DNA of 64,000 nucleotides from positions 147,745,096-147,809,095 of the forward strand of contig OY856188.1 in NCBI GenBank assembly GCA_963693315.1, written 5' to 3'. The notes below the pieces were generated by a model. That model was not told where the DNA came from, made no database searches, and saw nothing but the letters and a program-made list of their open reading frames with translations. The position numbers were made by a program, and so were the translations under genes. This document shows, one piece after another, positions 20,421 through 31,577 of this stretch. Source of the stretch: Diogma glabrata (lineage: Eukaryota; Arthropoda; Insecta; Diptera; Cylindrotomidae). The stretch's first letter is position 1, and each line of letters starts with the position of its first letter.

Positions 20421-23375
20421 TGTAACGATTAGCAGTGCAAGCTATGACCTCCAGATGGAAGCAGAGGTTGCACAAGCTAAGGCTATAGATTTGTCCACCT
20501 GGCTGTGGATCCGGATACCGCTCTCGACTTCGCTCAGTCATTTGGGGTCATGGATTTTATCCGGCAGCCAGGTAGTCCTAGTAATGAGCGGTTCAGTAAG
20601 ATAAACAAAAATTAAGAAAAAAAAACTAAGACGGCAATTCCTACTTACCATATTCCTACTTACCATATTCCTACTTACCATCATTTCCGTGAACCATGTT
20701 CTCTCTCACACAAATAAAAACGTTTACACTACATTAGTTTGACGGGGGGGATCAAATTCTATATTGATAATAGAATCAATACCCCACAACCCAGTAACTC
20801 GTGACGTTAACATTACCTCGATTATACCTCGATTATACCATAATACAAAACAATACACACAAAAACAAACTAATAACTAGAGATGTGACGATATTTAGGT
20901 AGCAGCTACTTTTTCACTGTTACTCAAAAGTAGCAATCACTGCCTGTTACTAAATATTTAAAGTAGCGGCTCCTATTATTTTGTTCGCTGTGAATTTTTG
21001 AAACTAAAAGTAAAGTAAAGTATTTTAAAGTAAAAATACAACAAGAAGAGGAAAATAAAATCACTTTGATTTCTAAAAGTAACAGTTCCTATTATTTGGT
21101 CGCTGTGATTCAGACTGCTACTTTAGTATTTTTTTCTTTTAAAATAAAAATACGAACAAGAAAAGAACAGGAAAATAAAATCACTGTGATTTCTAAAAGT
21201 AACAGTTCCTATTATTTGGTCGCTGTGATTTAGACTGCTACCTGCTACTTTAGTATTTTTTTCTTTTAAAATAAAAATACGAATAAGAAAAGAACAGAAA
21301 AATAAAATCACTGTGATTTCTAAAAGTAACAGTTCCTATTATTTGGTCGCTGTGATTTAGACTGCTACCTGCTACTTTAGTATTTTTTTCTTTTAAAATA
21401 AAAATACGAACAAGGAACAGGAAAATAAAAAAATCGCTGTGATTTCTTTGATATCACTAAAAACATTGATATTTAAGTAGCAGTGATTTTTTGTTTTTGT
21501 TCGTATTTTTTTATTTGAAAGGAAAAAATTGCATTTGAATTAGTTTATATTTGAATTAATAGAATAATCAAATTAAAAATACATTGAATGAACTTTATTT
21601 TCTTTAAAGATATTTAATACATACAAAAACGTTATTTGATAATATTACATACTTGACTTTGGACTTTTTTCTTTATTTTTTAAAAATCACACCTGTTACT
21701 AAAGTCGCTGTTATTTTTCACAGTGATTTGAAAGTAGCAGTAACAGTTTGTAACAGTGACTGAAAAGTAGCAGTTTTGCCCATCTCTACTAATAACGCAA
21801 CAAAAATCTTAGACAATCCAAGGTAGACTCACCTAATTTTCCTTCAGTCTACTAGTGTGGCCGGCATGTCCATTCCTCGTTCCAGATTAAAACAAATGAA
21901 TATTTTTACTCAAAAACTTTTGATCGTACACACTTTATTTATATCTTTTGTTTTTCTTTCTATATTTATCAATAACTTTGTCACAATAAAAATTTTGTCT
22001 AACAATTTTATCACAAGAATAAAATTCCTTCACACCTTGGTGAATCAATTAATTTAAATTATTATAATTTTTAGTTTTCTTTTTACTTAAAAAACTTGTG
22101 ATCGGACACACTTTATTTATATCTTTTTTCTTGTTAATATAAATAACTTTGTCACAACAATAATTTGAACTTAACAATTTTATCACAAGGATAAAATTCC
22201 TTCACACCTTGGTGAATCAATTAATTTAAATTATTATAATTTTTAGTTTTCTTTTTACTTAAAAAAACTTGTGATCGGACTCACTTTAATTTCTATCTTT
22301 TTTCTTATTAATATAAATAACTTTGTCACAACAATAATTTGAACTTAATAATTTTATCACAAGAATAAAATTCCTTCACACCTTGGTGAATCAATTAATT
22401 TAAATTATTATAATTTTTAGTTTTCTTTTTACTTAAAAAAACTTGTGATCGGACTCACTTTAATTTCTATCTTTTTTCTTATTAATATAAATAACTTTGT
22501 CACAACAATAATTTGAACTTAATAATTTTATCACAAGAATAAAATTCCTTCACACATTGGTGAATCAATTAGTTTAAATTATTAAAATTTTTCGTTTCCT
22601 TTTTACTTAAAAAACTTCTGATCGGACACACTTTAATTTCTATCTTTTTTCTTATTAATCTAAATAACTTTGTCACAACAATTATTTGAACTTAACAATT
22701 TTAAAAACCGAAATTACTAAACAAAAGGAAAGAAAATACAGAACCAAAAAAAACCGCAATAAAACCAAAATAAAACAAGAAAAATAAAAACTCCTTTCGC
22801 CGTAGTTTTCAATACCGTTAACGTTCTCAGACCACTTCAGACTCCCGATCAACAATTTTCGTCTTCCCTCGAAACCTCGGTTTAATATGAGCTTTTTACA
22901 AAAAAAAATGCCCTTAGTTAGCGAAAGTAATAACAACGAGAAAACAGAAGAAAAAAACCAACGGAATTCCAGAAATTGAATCAAATTGTGGAAACTTTCC
23001 CACAATTAAACGAAAAACTTATTTAGTTACAAAAAAAATGAAAGGCTGAATTTCAGACTTATGAAGAAAAGACAAAAAAAATGAGAATTTTATAAAATGA
23101 AATTGGATTAAACTTATGTTAATCCATGGTTTTATATTCATTGTTTTCTGATAAATTTACAGAAAACGAAATGTGGGAAAATTTTATAATTTAGACTAAT
23201 GCCATTTTACGTTATTAGCAAAACGGAAATATAGACATAAGGTTTTAAGAAATGGAATGTCATGAGACATGAAAAAAATGTTCAAATAAACTGGAATTCG
23301 GAATCTTGGGACGAAGGAAAGTAAAGACAAATTTTTGACACAAAAGTGGTGTGCCCCAGAATATCCTTCGTCACA
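20421..23375 (-). repeat. 3' LTR of the env-only element, with hAT MITE insertion
   Basis: This is the same sequence as 29542-31577, interrupted at 20878 by a MITE. It includes about five tandem copies of a ~175-bp unit (21890-22690) with landmarks ACTTGTGATCGGACACACTT and TTCCTTCACACCTTGGTGAA. The polypurine tract expected next to it (from 23376 on the minus strand) is not obvious. Confidence 0.9.
20878..21788. mobile_element. hAT-type MITE with internal tandem repeats
   Basis: A 911-bp insertion is present in one LTR only. Its ends are inverted (TAGAGATGTGACG at 20878, CCCATCTCTA at 21788, then inverted GTAGCAG/CTACTTTT blocks). It is flanked by a perfect 8-bp duplication, CTAATAAC (20870-20877 and 21789-21796), the hallmark of hAT transposition. 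The middle (about 20990-21430) contains three to four tandem copies of a ~120-bp unit (GTAACAGTTCCTATTATTTG, GGTCGCTGTGATT). No transposase. Confidence 0.9.
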
Positions 23376-24224
23376 AATCGTGGGGACGTCCCACACCCTG
23401 AGAACGTCTCAAACCGGGCTTAAAACTATCGTTATTAAATGTATCTGGGACCATGTTTTACCACTGGGGATGAAAGTGAAACGAAATCTTCAAGAAAAAA
23501 AAAAAATTTTTAGACACGGATAGGATTAAGTAATGAGAAGGAAAAAAAAAGTGACGACAGGAAGGGACGACAGGAAGCATGGCAACCTTCAAGAGCGTAT
23601 ATCCTTAACATGGTAGGTACCCAAGCTTTTCCCCTGCATGTCTTCAACCTCAAATGCTACGGTCCCAACAGGTCGAGTAAGTTTTGCGGGAATAAATAGA
23701 CTTAATTTGAATAATGTTATATACTAAACTAAAATTAATGTATATGGATGATATGACTGGGTACAGGTGAAACCTGCGGTGACATGTTGTAACATCGAAG
23801 TTTTCGATGTTCGATAAAGTATCGAAATTTTCGATAAATCGGCATGTTGTAACATTTTCAACCATCACTTTTTTCGATTCTCCTATTTTTCGATTCTTTG
23901 CACAAATGCTGCCAACGTAAAACATTTACTATGGAACGAAAAAGTTGTAACATACCAATTATATTTATTTTCGCTTCGATGATCACTATCGAAGCGAACG
24001 CAAGTGATGTTACAACATGTCACCCCAGGTGACGTATTGAAGCTGAAAGCAGGAAAAAAAACATGAATAAAATGCAATATAATCCGAAGAGTTTTCAGAT
24101 ATAGTGATTAAAAAGGCTAGTAACCTGGACATTTCCAAATGCGTGGATAGGAGCAGGGGAAAAAAAAGGAAAGAAGGAAAGGAGAGGGGAGGAGAACACG
24201 TATGAGATTAAAGAACATCGGGTA
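23376..24224. other. Region between env and the 3' LTR
   Basis: This 850-bp stretch has no gene. It contains one inverted-repeat MITE at about 23772-24027. On the minus strand it lies downstream of the Gc stop codon, so it is the 3' untranslated part of the element. Confidence 0.5.
23772..24027. mobile_element. Short inverted-repeat MITE
   Basis: CCTGCGGTGACATGTTGTAA near 23773 is mirrored by TTACAACATGTCACCCCAGG ending at 24028, with one mismatch. The interior has several TCGAAATTTTCGATA-like palindromes. AGGTGA occurs at the left flank (23765) and at the right end (24026) and may be a target duplication. Superfamily not assigned. Confidence 0.6.
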
Positions 24225-25835
24225 CTAAGCTGTGCTAGCCGCAACCTCTCTTGTCCGCCTATTAATAATAATGTATGTAACAATTTTGACAAACGCCACC
24301 ATACCAGTAGTGATCAAAGTAGAAGAGATAATACCAATACCCAACTTATTGATAAAATTAGGGTTATAAATAGCCGCTTTGACAGTGTCAACCCAACTAT
24401 TTTCCGCGGTGAAGGTGTTCAGACCCAGTCTCACCAAGTTACCAGTATATTCATATTTCACCTTAAATGAAAAACTAGCATTCAGGGTGGGTACATCCAC
24501 CTGACAATACTCAGGGACGCCATCCAAATACATTATGTACCGATTTATATTGCATTGGAAGGTGGATTGCGTCATGGTACAGTTGCTTACATACTCCACA
24601 TTCCCTGTACTTTTGATCTCAGTGGCCTGCACAATTATGTAAGGTGGCATGGAGCAGCCAATGCATCCATAAGTGTATACTATGTTGATTTTGCAGAAGG
24701 GTCGAACTATGTACAAACTGGTGAGGTCCACGTTACCTATGTCAATCCGCAGTATGCCCCGTGTTCGGCTACTAGTTATTATCCTTCCGTCATTGTGCAT
24801 AATATTCGTGTGTATGGCCTGAACGTGGGGTTTGGTAGAGTTGGCGAATCTATGTAGGGCCTGTTCTGGCGAGGTACATCTGGTGATGCACCCCATGGAC
24901 ACGCAGCTAACCGCAAACGTTGGATATATCTCACCTGGTTTGTTCAAGCTGATCTGGTATTCCCCGATCAACCCGACGACTGGGAAATTAAGAGGAGAAA
25001 CAGTTATATGGGTGATATCACTGCCATTCTTAACCAGTGTGTTAGGGATGTGGATTTGATCATAGCTAAAACTGGATAATATGATAGGCATCTCAATTCC
25101 AGTTAACTGCCCATCTATTAAATTAGCCTTATTGTTATTAGGGGTGAATCGGTAGGTATTGTCACTCAATAAAATCCCAGCGGGATCCAAGAGGGTCGCC
25201 CGCATCGTTATACCCCAAGATTCCAGTGTGGATTCGTATACAATAATGTTAGGCCTGATTGAACGTTGTATCTGCCAAAACCACCACACACATTGAGTAG
25301 AATACAAACAAGAACCACAACCCAAAGTTTCCAACCCACAACCATACCCCTGGGGCTGGTTTGGGTTGAGGTGTCTGTTAAAGCTGGGATGCTTCGCACT
25401 ACGATGACATGTTGCCTCATCCCAACAACCACCGGCACCTTTGCAGTTATAAGTACTAAGAACCTTAAGACTAAACTCATTAGTCTCGTAAATGGGAAAA
25501 TAATATTTGTCAATATGAGCAGCTACTACCTCCATCTGTAGTAATGCCCCATTTACCATTTTGAAACAAATAGTCTCGCCTACGCTAGCCGTGAAACTAT
25601 AGCTCTTGAGTTCCCGACAATCTACATCGGTACAAACTTTTCCATCACTGCTGATTAATAGGGTTTGGCTACAGGCGTTTACCGGTATTCCAAGTCGTAA
25701 CAATAACACGAAAAGTAAAGCGAGACCCTGAATACTAACTAGGCTCTTTAGGTATGCTCCTCTAGTGGCTACTCGGAATTCGGGGTCTTTAATGTGCATG
25801 TCCTCAAATTGTTCAATCTTATTCATACGGCTCAC
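24225..25835 (-). CDS. Gc-like class II fusion glycoprotein (bunyavirus/phlebovirus type)
   Basis: This intact frame of 536 codons from a GTG at 25835 stays open upstream to a stop near 26145, so its true start is probably in a polyprotein. Residues 31-54 form a hydrophobic signal/membrane segment. A Cys-rich ectodomain follows, with the fusion-loop-like region at 163-186 (GYGCG...GCGSC...CVWWFW). A later Cys cluster at 381-394 (YGCIGC) resembles domain III of phlebovirus Gc. Sequons are N270, N332, N418 and N452. A transmembrane helix at about 497-524 and a 12-residue tail end the protein. In phenuiviruses this protein drives low-pH membrane fusion. This is a genomic copy inside an LTR element. 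Family assignment is from motif pattern and topology and is not confirmed by a search. Confidence 0.75.
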   Translation of the reverse strand: MSRMNKIEQFEDMHIKDPEFRVATRGAYLKSLVSIQGLALLFVLLLRLGIPVNACSQTLLISSDGKVCTDVDCRELKSYSFTASVGETICFKMVNGALLQMEVVAAHIDKYYFPIYETNEFSLKVLSTYNCKGAGGCWDEATCHRSAKHPSFNRHLNPNQPQGYGCGLETLGCGSCLYSTQCVWWFWQIQRSIRPNIIVYESTLESWGITMRATLLDPAGILLSDNTYRFTPNNNKANLIDGQLTGIEMPIILSSFSYDQIHIPNTLVKNGSDITHITVSPLNFPVVGLIGEYQISLNKPGEIYPTFAVSCVSMGCITRCTSPEQALHRFANSTKPHVQAIHTNIMHNDGRIITSSRTRGILRIDIGNVDLTSLYIVRPFCKINIVYTYGCIGCSMPPYIIVQATEIKSTGNVEYVSNCTMTQSTFQCNINRYIMYLDGVPEYCQVDVPTLNASFSFKVKYEYTGNLVRLGLNTFTAENSWVDTVKAAIYNPNFINKLGIGIISSTLITTGMVAFVKIVTYIIINRRTREVAASTA

Positions 25836-26079
25836 TACATCCTTAAAACCACTTGGATCATAATATTCGGCTGCTGCAACGGTGTTCTTTACAAATTCTG
25901 TTTGATCGCTTTCGGAATACTTGCTGACCGTGGCTGTGTCTAAATTTTCTTCGATCAGGACGTCAAAAGGTACTCTTTGATCGTCAACGTGGGTATCAGG
26001 AGTATTCAGGATGCCTAGTTCTATTAAATCCTTATTAAGCCTGCGATGCCTATTCGCCTGGGCTTTCCTTCTCGTACAA

Positions 26080-26529
26080 TCAATTCCTTGCCTTACAGCG
26101 CGACAGAGGTTTCCTTTTCCACACTGTCCTCCACACTATACATATGGTTAGAACAATTACCAGCAGTATAATAACTACCAACCCAGTACTCAAGGAGGAG
26201 GAGGAGCATCTGTAAATTAGTTCGTCCTTTAAACAGGCAACACAGCCTTGGCATTCATACTTCGAAATTGTGTCACCCTCGCATTTCGTACATTTAAACT
26301 CGATAAGTCCCAAGAACATGCCCTTAATTCTTTGATCGTTCTCTACGACGGCCACCGACACGGTGTTAACTGTAATGGTACATCGGTCACCCGGTTGCAA
26401 ATTTGTGATGATTATATCCCCATGTATCCCGAGCACATTAGGACAGGCTTTGATCTCTGGGGTGCCCGTAGCAAACAGAGTTAGGATTAGCGATACGGGA
26501 GATAATTTAAATATTAAATTTGGTAACAT
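26080..26529 (-). CDS. Short Gn-like envelope protein upstream of Gc
   Basis: The likely start is the ATG at 26529. The upstream part of the frame begins only at a GTG, whereas this ATG is followed at once by a signal peptide (LIFKLSPVSLILTLFA). The product is about 149 residues: an ectodomain of roughly 100 residues with Cys pairs (CTKCEG, CQGCVACL), a transmembrane helix (LVVIILLVIVLTICIV) and a basic tail (WKRKPLSRCK) ending at TGA 26080. Position and topology match the membrane-proximal end of bunyavirus Gn. A normal Gn is about three to four times longer. The Gc frame overlaps the tail by about 60 nt and is offset by a net +1. Upstream of the ATG lie three tandem copies of a ~19-bp AACACTAATTGTTAGCC unit (26610-26660). 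Confidence 0.6.
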   Translation of the reverse strand: MLPNLIFKLSPVSLILTLFATGTPEIKACPNVLGIHGDIIITNLQPGDRCTITVNTVSVAVVENDQRIKGMFLGLIEFKCTKCEGDTISKYECQGCVACLKDELIYRCSSSSLSTGLVVIILLVIVLTICIVWRTVWKRKPLSRCKARN

Positions 26530-26592
26530 TGTGATGCCCGAACGTTTAACTACAGAGATGAAACCAGAATTTGGACCGAAAAACAATAGCAC

Positions 26593-29522
26593 AATTAACG
26601 TTTTAGATAGTGTTTGGCTAACAATTAGTGTTTGGCTAACAATTAGTGTTTTGCTAACAACTAATAAAAGAGGAATAAATTTATCTTAAACTTAATGCTA
26701 ATTTATAACTATAATTGATATGTTGTACGATCAATAGCTTCCTCCCAATGGTTGTACGTAGACAGTTTGGAGAAGGTAATATCCCAATGCCGTTTCTGCA
26801 GTATAGAAGTTGTAACTTGCTTGTTAGGTGTTTTCTAAAAGAAATGAAGTGGTTGCGTTAATAAAACAAATCCACCCTTATTAACATTTGAAGACAACTC
26901 CTATAAAGCTTCAAACCAAAACCAAACAACCAAACAAAATAAATTCCTATTATATTTCTAAATTAACGAAATCAAAATATATTAAAATCATTCCATTCAA
27001 ACATCCATTCAATTACATTAAAACGATTCTATAATATAAAGATAAATTGTTATTTCAAAACAAACACAGTTGATATTTGTAAGAATTTTATCAGGGTAAT
27101 ATGAAGCCTGAGATTAATAAAACAATTCACAACGTAAACACAAATGCAATTCAGTGTTACAACTTGAACTTGACCAATTGTTATAACTAGGTTATTGGTT
27201 TCTTTTATTTCCATTCGTCATAATGAAATACTTGCAGTCTCGTGCACTCTTAAATCTGTATATGATTGACATTGGATTGCAATGGTTTGTTTGAATAGCG
27301 GTGTGTTAACCTTGCGTTGATATCGCAATATGTGTTGAGAGCTTGGCTTGACTCTTGTTGTTAATTTTAGCTGCTTTCAGCTTATCTTATATCGCAACTG
27401 CCAATAAGGGTCTTTGGTTTTGGGACGAAGCTTGAAATATCTAAAACACAACCAAAACTTGTTGGAGGTAGTGTAGATGAAAGTGAATTTGAGCAAGTTT
27501 GTTCTTCAATGGAAAGCGTTAAACCTTGAGAATGAAATAAGGCTTCATGAGTGAATAAATTAATATCCAATTCAAATGTTTTGTTTTTATTGAAATTTAA
27601 ATAATATAATTAACAAAGTACATGTTGACTATATCCACAGATATATAATTCAATTTTGGAAAATGAGATATCACTAAAATTGATTTCCTTCTTATAATTA
27701 TAGAAAAAAAAAATAAATGAAATTGAAAAATCTAGTTTTTCTTTTTTTTTTATGTAATATTTCAAGCATGAAACTTATTCTGTTGAAATATTTCAGAAAT
27801 GAAACATTTCAAGTGATGATAATCACTACTCATATCTCATACTATGTATTAGATAAAACAATGTTTAATTTTGCTAATAAAACAAAAGAGAGAAAAAAAA
27901 AATTTATTTGATTATAAACATTAAAATTTAAAGATATTTAGCTTGGATTAGATTGATATTGAATTTAAATTGAATTCATATTGATATTTGATTGATATTG
28001 AATTCCTATTCCTTTTGATTTAAATACACAAACTTAGTGTGTGGTTAAGTACTATATAGGGGTTTCCCTTTGTTTTATTTCTGTTTTTAATTTTAAAATT
28101 AACAAAAAAAAACTTTTAGGATTTATATAAAGAAAATTCATACAATTAAAAGAAACAAATTAGACCAAACTACTAAACCTAGTTATAACAAAATAAATTT
28201 CTTAAAAACAATCAATCTTATGAATAATTGACAAGTTGCTTTCCAAAAATATGAATCATTTATTGATTTATTAATTATTCCTTTATTAATTATAATAAAA
28301 ACGCTAGAAAATTTTGTAACGCACTTATCTAAAAGAAATCCAAAATTATTATTAAATACATAAATTTATGATAACCAAAACAAAAATATATCTATTAAAC
28401 TACAAAATTAACCAAAAATTAAAATTTACTTTAAAATTAAATGAAACCTTAAACCTATATTGTGAGCGAACATGGTTTACGGATAAGCTAGGCAAGCAAG
28501 AACATCTAAAGGTAGCTCTGGACTAAACAGAAGATTGGTAAACGATAAGAATTACGCAGCAAAATATATACAAGAGAGTTCCAATTCATGTACCAAAATT
28601 TTCAACATCTGAAAATGATAATGGTACTTTGAGAAATGTAACTAAAATAAAGTAGGTCTAGTTCATTTAGAACTCGGGGTGGTTGACTGGTCCAGAAATA
28701 AGAACAAAACAATTTTAAAAGAGAACGATACCGAAAACTAAATACAATTAAAATATGATTACAACTTTTCAGCGTTGTCACTCCAGTGTCGAATATAAGG
28801 TTTGACCAAGGAATTTAGGATAGGGAAGGAGTATTCGGAATTCAGGAATAATGGTTTCTCTAGATGACGGGCAACAGCTTTTAGCTGTGGTCTACGTGTA
28901 CTGCGGAAGCAGCCGTACTGTTGGACCACATCGATGAGAACCCACTTATGAATCCAAGATGCTCTGTTCAACGGCAACCGACATTAAAATTTGCCACAAC
29001 AGAGCCTCTTGCGCACAGTAACTCTTCGAGATGTTTCACTGTCCTAGCAGACACAAAACTACAGCTGTTATATAAAAAAACAAAACACAAACCGGACGTG
29101 TCCGCGATAAAACTACGTTTTACAGCCTAGCAAACTCGTTCAACGGCCAATAAATAACCTTAACCTAAAACCAAAAACACAAACCAAAAAAACAAAACTA
29201 TACGCTGGCTATGTCCGCGATGAAGCATCTCGAAGCTATTCAACAACTGGAGAACCACGCTGTCCTCAGAAAAAAAAACCGAAACAAAAAAAATAGTGCT
29301 CCCAGTTCGACGATTCCAACAAACACAGTGATCAGCTGATCGGCTGGCATCATCGAGAACTTAGAACACTCTAGATAAATTAGAACACAATCCACCATAC
29401 ACGTTGATCATCCCACTTGAAAGTGTATTATTGGATGACATTCATGTATGATAGAGAACACCGTCAACAGACCTACGGGTTAGACACATGATCCTCCCGT
29501 TCGTTCGGATCATGAATAATTG
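26593..29522. other. Gene-less interior of the env-only element (gag-pol absent)
   Basis: About 2.9 kb lies between the primer-binding site and env, read on the minus strand. It is AT-rich with stops in all frames from 26.7 to 28.6 kb and less AT-rich from 28.7 to 29.5 kb. The longest minus frame is 72 codons (28977-28759, starting MPLNRASW), with no recognisable motif. I find no capsid, CCHC, DSG protease, YxDD RT or integrase motif, so gag-pol is missing rather than merely frameshifted. Confidence 0.7.
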
Positions 29523-29540
29523 AGCTTTACTTGGGCGCCA
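29523..29540 (-). other. Primer-binding site of the env-only element (tRNA-Lys-like)
   Basis: On the minus strand, one base after the LTR end (29542), the sequence reads TGGCGCCCAAGTAAAGCT. The first ten bases match the TGGCGCCCAA used by tRNA-Lys-primed insect retroviruses such as gypsy. This fixes the minus orientation of the element, the same as that of its env gene. Confidence 0.8.
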
Positions 29541-29541
29541 C

Positions 29542-31577
29542 TGTAACGATTAGCAGTGCAAGCTATGACCTCCAGATGGAAGCAGAGGTTGCACAAGCTA
29601 AGGCTATAGATTTGTCCACCTGGCTGTGGATCCGGATACCGCTCTCGACTTCGCTCAGTCATTTGGGGTCATGGATTTTATCCGGCAGCCAGGTAGTCCT
29701 AGTAATGAGCGGTTCAGTAAGATAAACAAAAATTAAGAAAAAAAAACTAAGACGGCAATTCCTACTTACCATATTCCTACTTACCATATTCCTACTTACC
29801 ATCATTTCCGTGAACCATGTTCTCTCTCACACAAATAAAAACGTTTACACTACATTAGTTTGACGGGGGGGATCAAATTCTATATTGATAATAGAATCAA
29901 TACCCCACAACCCAGTAACTCGTGACGTTAACATTACCTCGATTATACCTCGATTATACCATAATACAAAACAATACACACAAAAACAAACTAATAACGC
30001 AACAAAAATCTTAGACAATCCAAGGTAGACTCACCTAATTTTCCTTCAGTCTACTAGTGTGGCCGGCATGTCCATTCCTCGTTCCAGATTAAAACAAATG
30101 AATATTTTTACTCAAAAACTTTTGATCGTACACACTTTATTTATATCTTTTGTTTTTCTTTCTATATTTATCAATAACTTTGTCACAATAAAAATTTTGT
30201 CTAACAATTTTATCACAAGAATAAAATTCCTTCACACCTTGGTGAATCAATTAATTTAAATTATTATAATTTTTAGTTTTCTTTTTACTTAAAAAACTTG
30301 TGATCGGACACACTTTATTTATATCTTTTTTCTTGTTAATATAAATAACTTTGTCACAACAATAATTTGAACTTAACAATTTTATCACAAGGATAAAATT
30401 CCTTCACACCTTGGTGAATCAATTAATTTAAATTATTATAATTTTTAGTTTTCTTTTTACTTAAAAAAACTTGTGATCGGACTCACTTTAATTTCTATCT
30501 TTTTTCTTATTAATATAAATAACTTTGTCACAACAATAATTTGAACTTAATAATTTTATCACAAGAATAAAATTCCTTCACACCTTGGTGAATCAATTAA
30601 TTTAAATTATTATAATTTTTAGTTTTCTTTTTACTTAAAAAAACTTGTGATCGGACTCACTTTAATTTCTATCTTTTTTCTTATTAATATAATAACTTTG
30701 TCACAACAATAATTTGAACTTAATAATTTTATCACAAGAATAAAATTCCTTCACACATTGGTGAATCAATTAGTTTAAATTATTAAAATTTTTCGTTTCC
30801 TTTTTACTTAAAAAACTTCTGATCGGACACACTTTAATTTCTATCTTTTTTCTTATTAATCTAAATAACTTTGTCACAACAATTATTTGAACTTAACAAT
30901 TTTAAAAACCGAAATTACTAAACAAAAGGAAAGAAAATACAGAACCAAAAAAAACCGCAATAAAACCAAAATAAAACAAGAAAAATAAAAACTCCTTTCG
31001 CCGTAGTTTTCAATACCGTTAACGTTCTCAGACCACTTCAGACTCCCGATCAACAATTTTCGTCTTCCCTCGAAACCTCGGTTTAATATGAGCTTTTTAC
31101 AAAAAAAAAATGCCCTTAGTTAGCGAAAGTAATAACAACGAGAAAACAGAAGAAAAAAACCAACGGAATTCCAGAAATTGAATCAAATTGTGGAAACTTT
31201 CCCACAATTAAACGAAAAACTTATTTAGTTACAAAAAAAATGAAAGGCTGAATTTCAGACTTATGAAGAAAAGACAAAAAAAATGAGAATTTTATAAAAT
31301 GAAATTGGATTAAACTTATGTTAATCCATGGTTTTATATTCATTGTTTTCTGATAAATTTACAGAAAACGAAATGTGGGAAAATTTTATAATTTAGACTA
31401 ATGCCATTTTACGTTATTAGCAAAACGGAAATATAGACATAAGGTTTTAAGAAATGGAATGTCATGAGACATGAAAAAAATGTTCAAATAAACTGGAATT
31501 CGGAATCTTGGGACGAAGGAAAGTAAAGACAAATTTTTGACACAAAAGTGGTGTGCCCCAGAATATCCTTCGTCACA
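29542..31577 (-). repeat. 5' LTR of the env-only element
   Basis: This is an uninterrupted 2036-bp copy. It equals 20421-23375 minus the MITE and its duplication, to the base in total length. Differences seen are one missing A near 30690 and one extra A near 31108, both in A runs. It contains the same ~175-bp tandem repeats (30090-30905). Confidence 0.92.

Larger units (their letters stand above)
20421..31577 (-). mobile_element. Env-only LTR retroelement with bunyavirus-type glycoprotein genes
   Basis: The element is bounded by two direct 2036-bp repeats (20421-23375 after removing a later MITE, and 29542-31577) with TG...CA ends. A 4-bp duplication AACT flanks it (20417-20420 and 31578-31581). 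On the minus strand the 5' LTR is 31577-29542, followed after one base by a TGGCGCCCAA primer-binding site. The 6.2-kb interior encodes no recognisable gag, protease, RT or integrase, only the Gn-like and Gc-like glycoproteins (26529-24225). The LTRs differ only by two 1-nt indels that I could see, so the insertion is young. It landed directly upstream of the gag ATG of gypsy element 2. It must have been copied and inserted by another element's enzymes. Confidence 0.85.

Noticed and set aside
21890..22690. CRISPR-like array (regular ~175-bp repeats)
   Set aside because: The repeats are long, contiguous and imperfect, without unique spacers, in eukaryotic LTR DNA.
23376..23400. Plus-strand reading of the env-only element with a PBS after the left LTR
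   Set aside because: TGGGGACGTCCCACA is not a typical PBS, while the right-hand LTR has TGGCGCCCAA at exactly the right place for the minus orientation, which also matches env.
24555..25541. Plus-strand ORFs of 75-100 codons across the env region
   Set aside because: They are antisense shadows of the 536-codon Gc-like frame and have no recognisable features.
24225..25835. Class I retroviral or baculovirus F-type Env
   Set aside because: There is no furin site followed by a fusion peptide and heptad repeats. The Cys pattern and paired-membrane layout fit a class II bunyavirus Gc better.
28759..28977. 72-codon minus-strand ORF as a remnant of gag
   Set aside because: It has no capsid or CCHC signature, so it is left unassigned within the leader.
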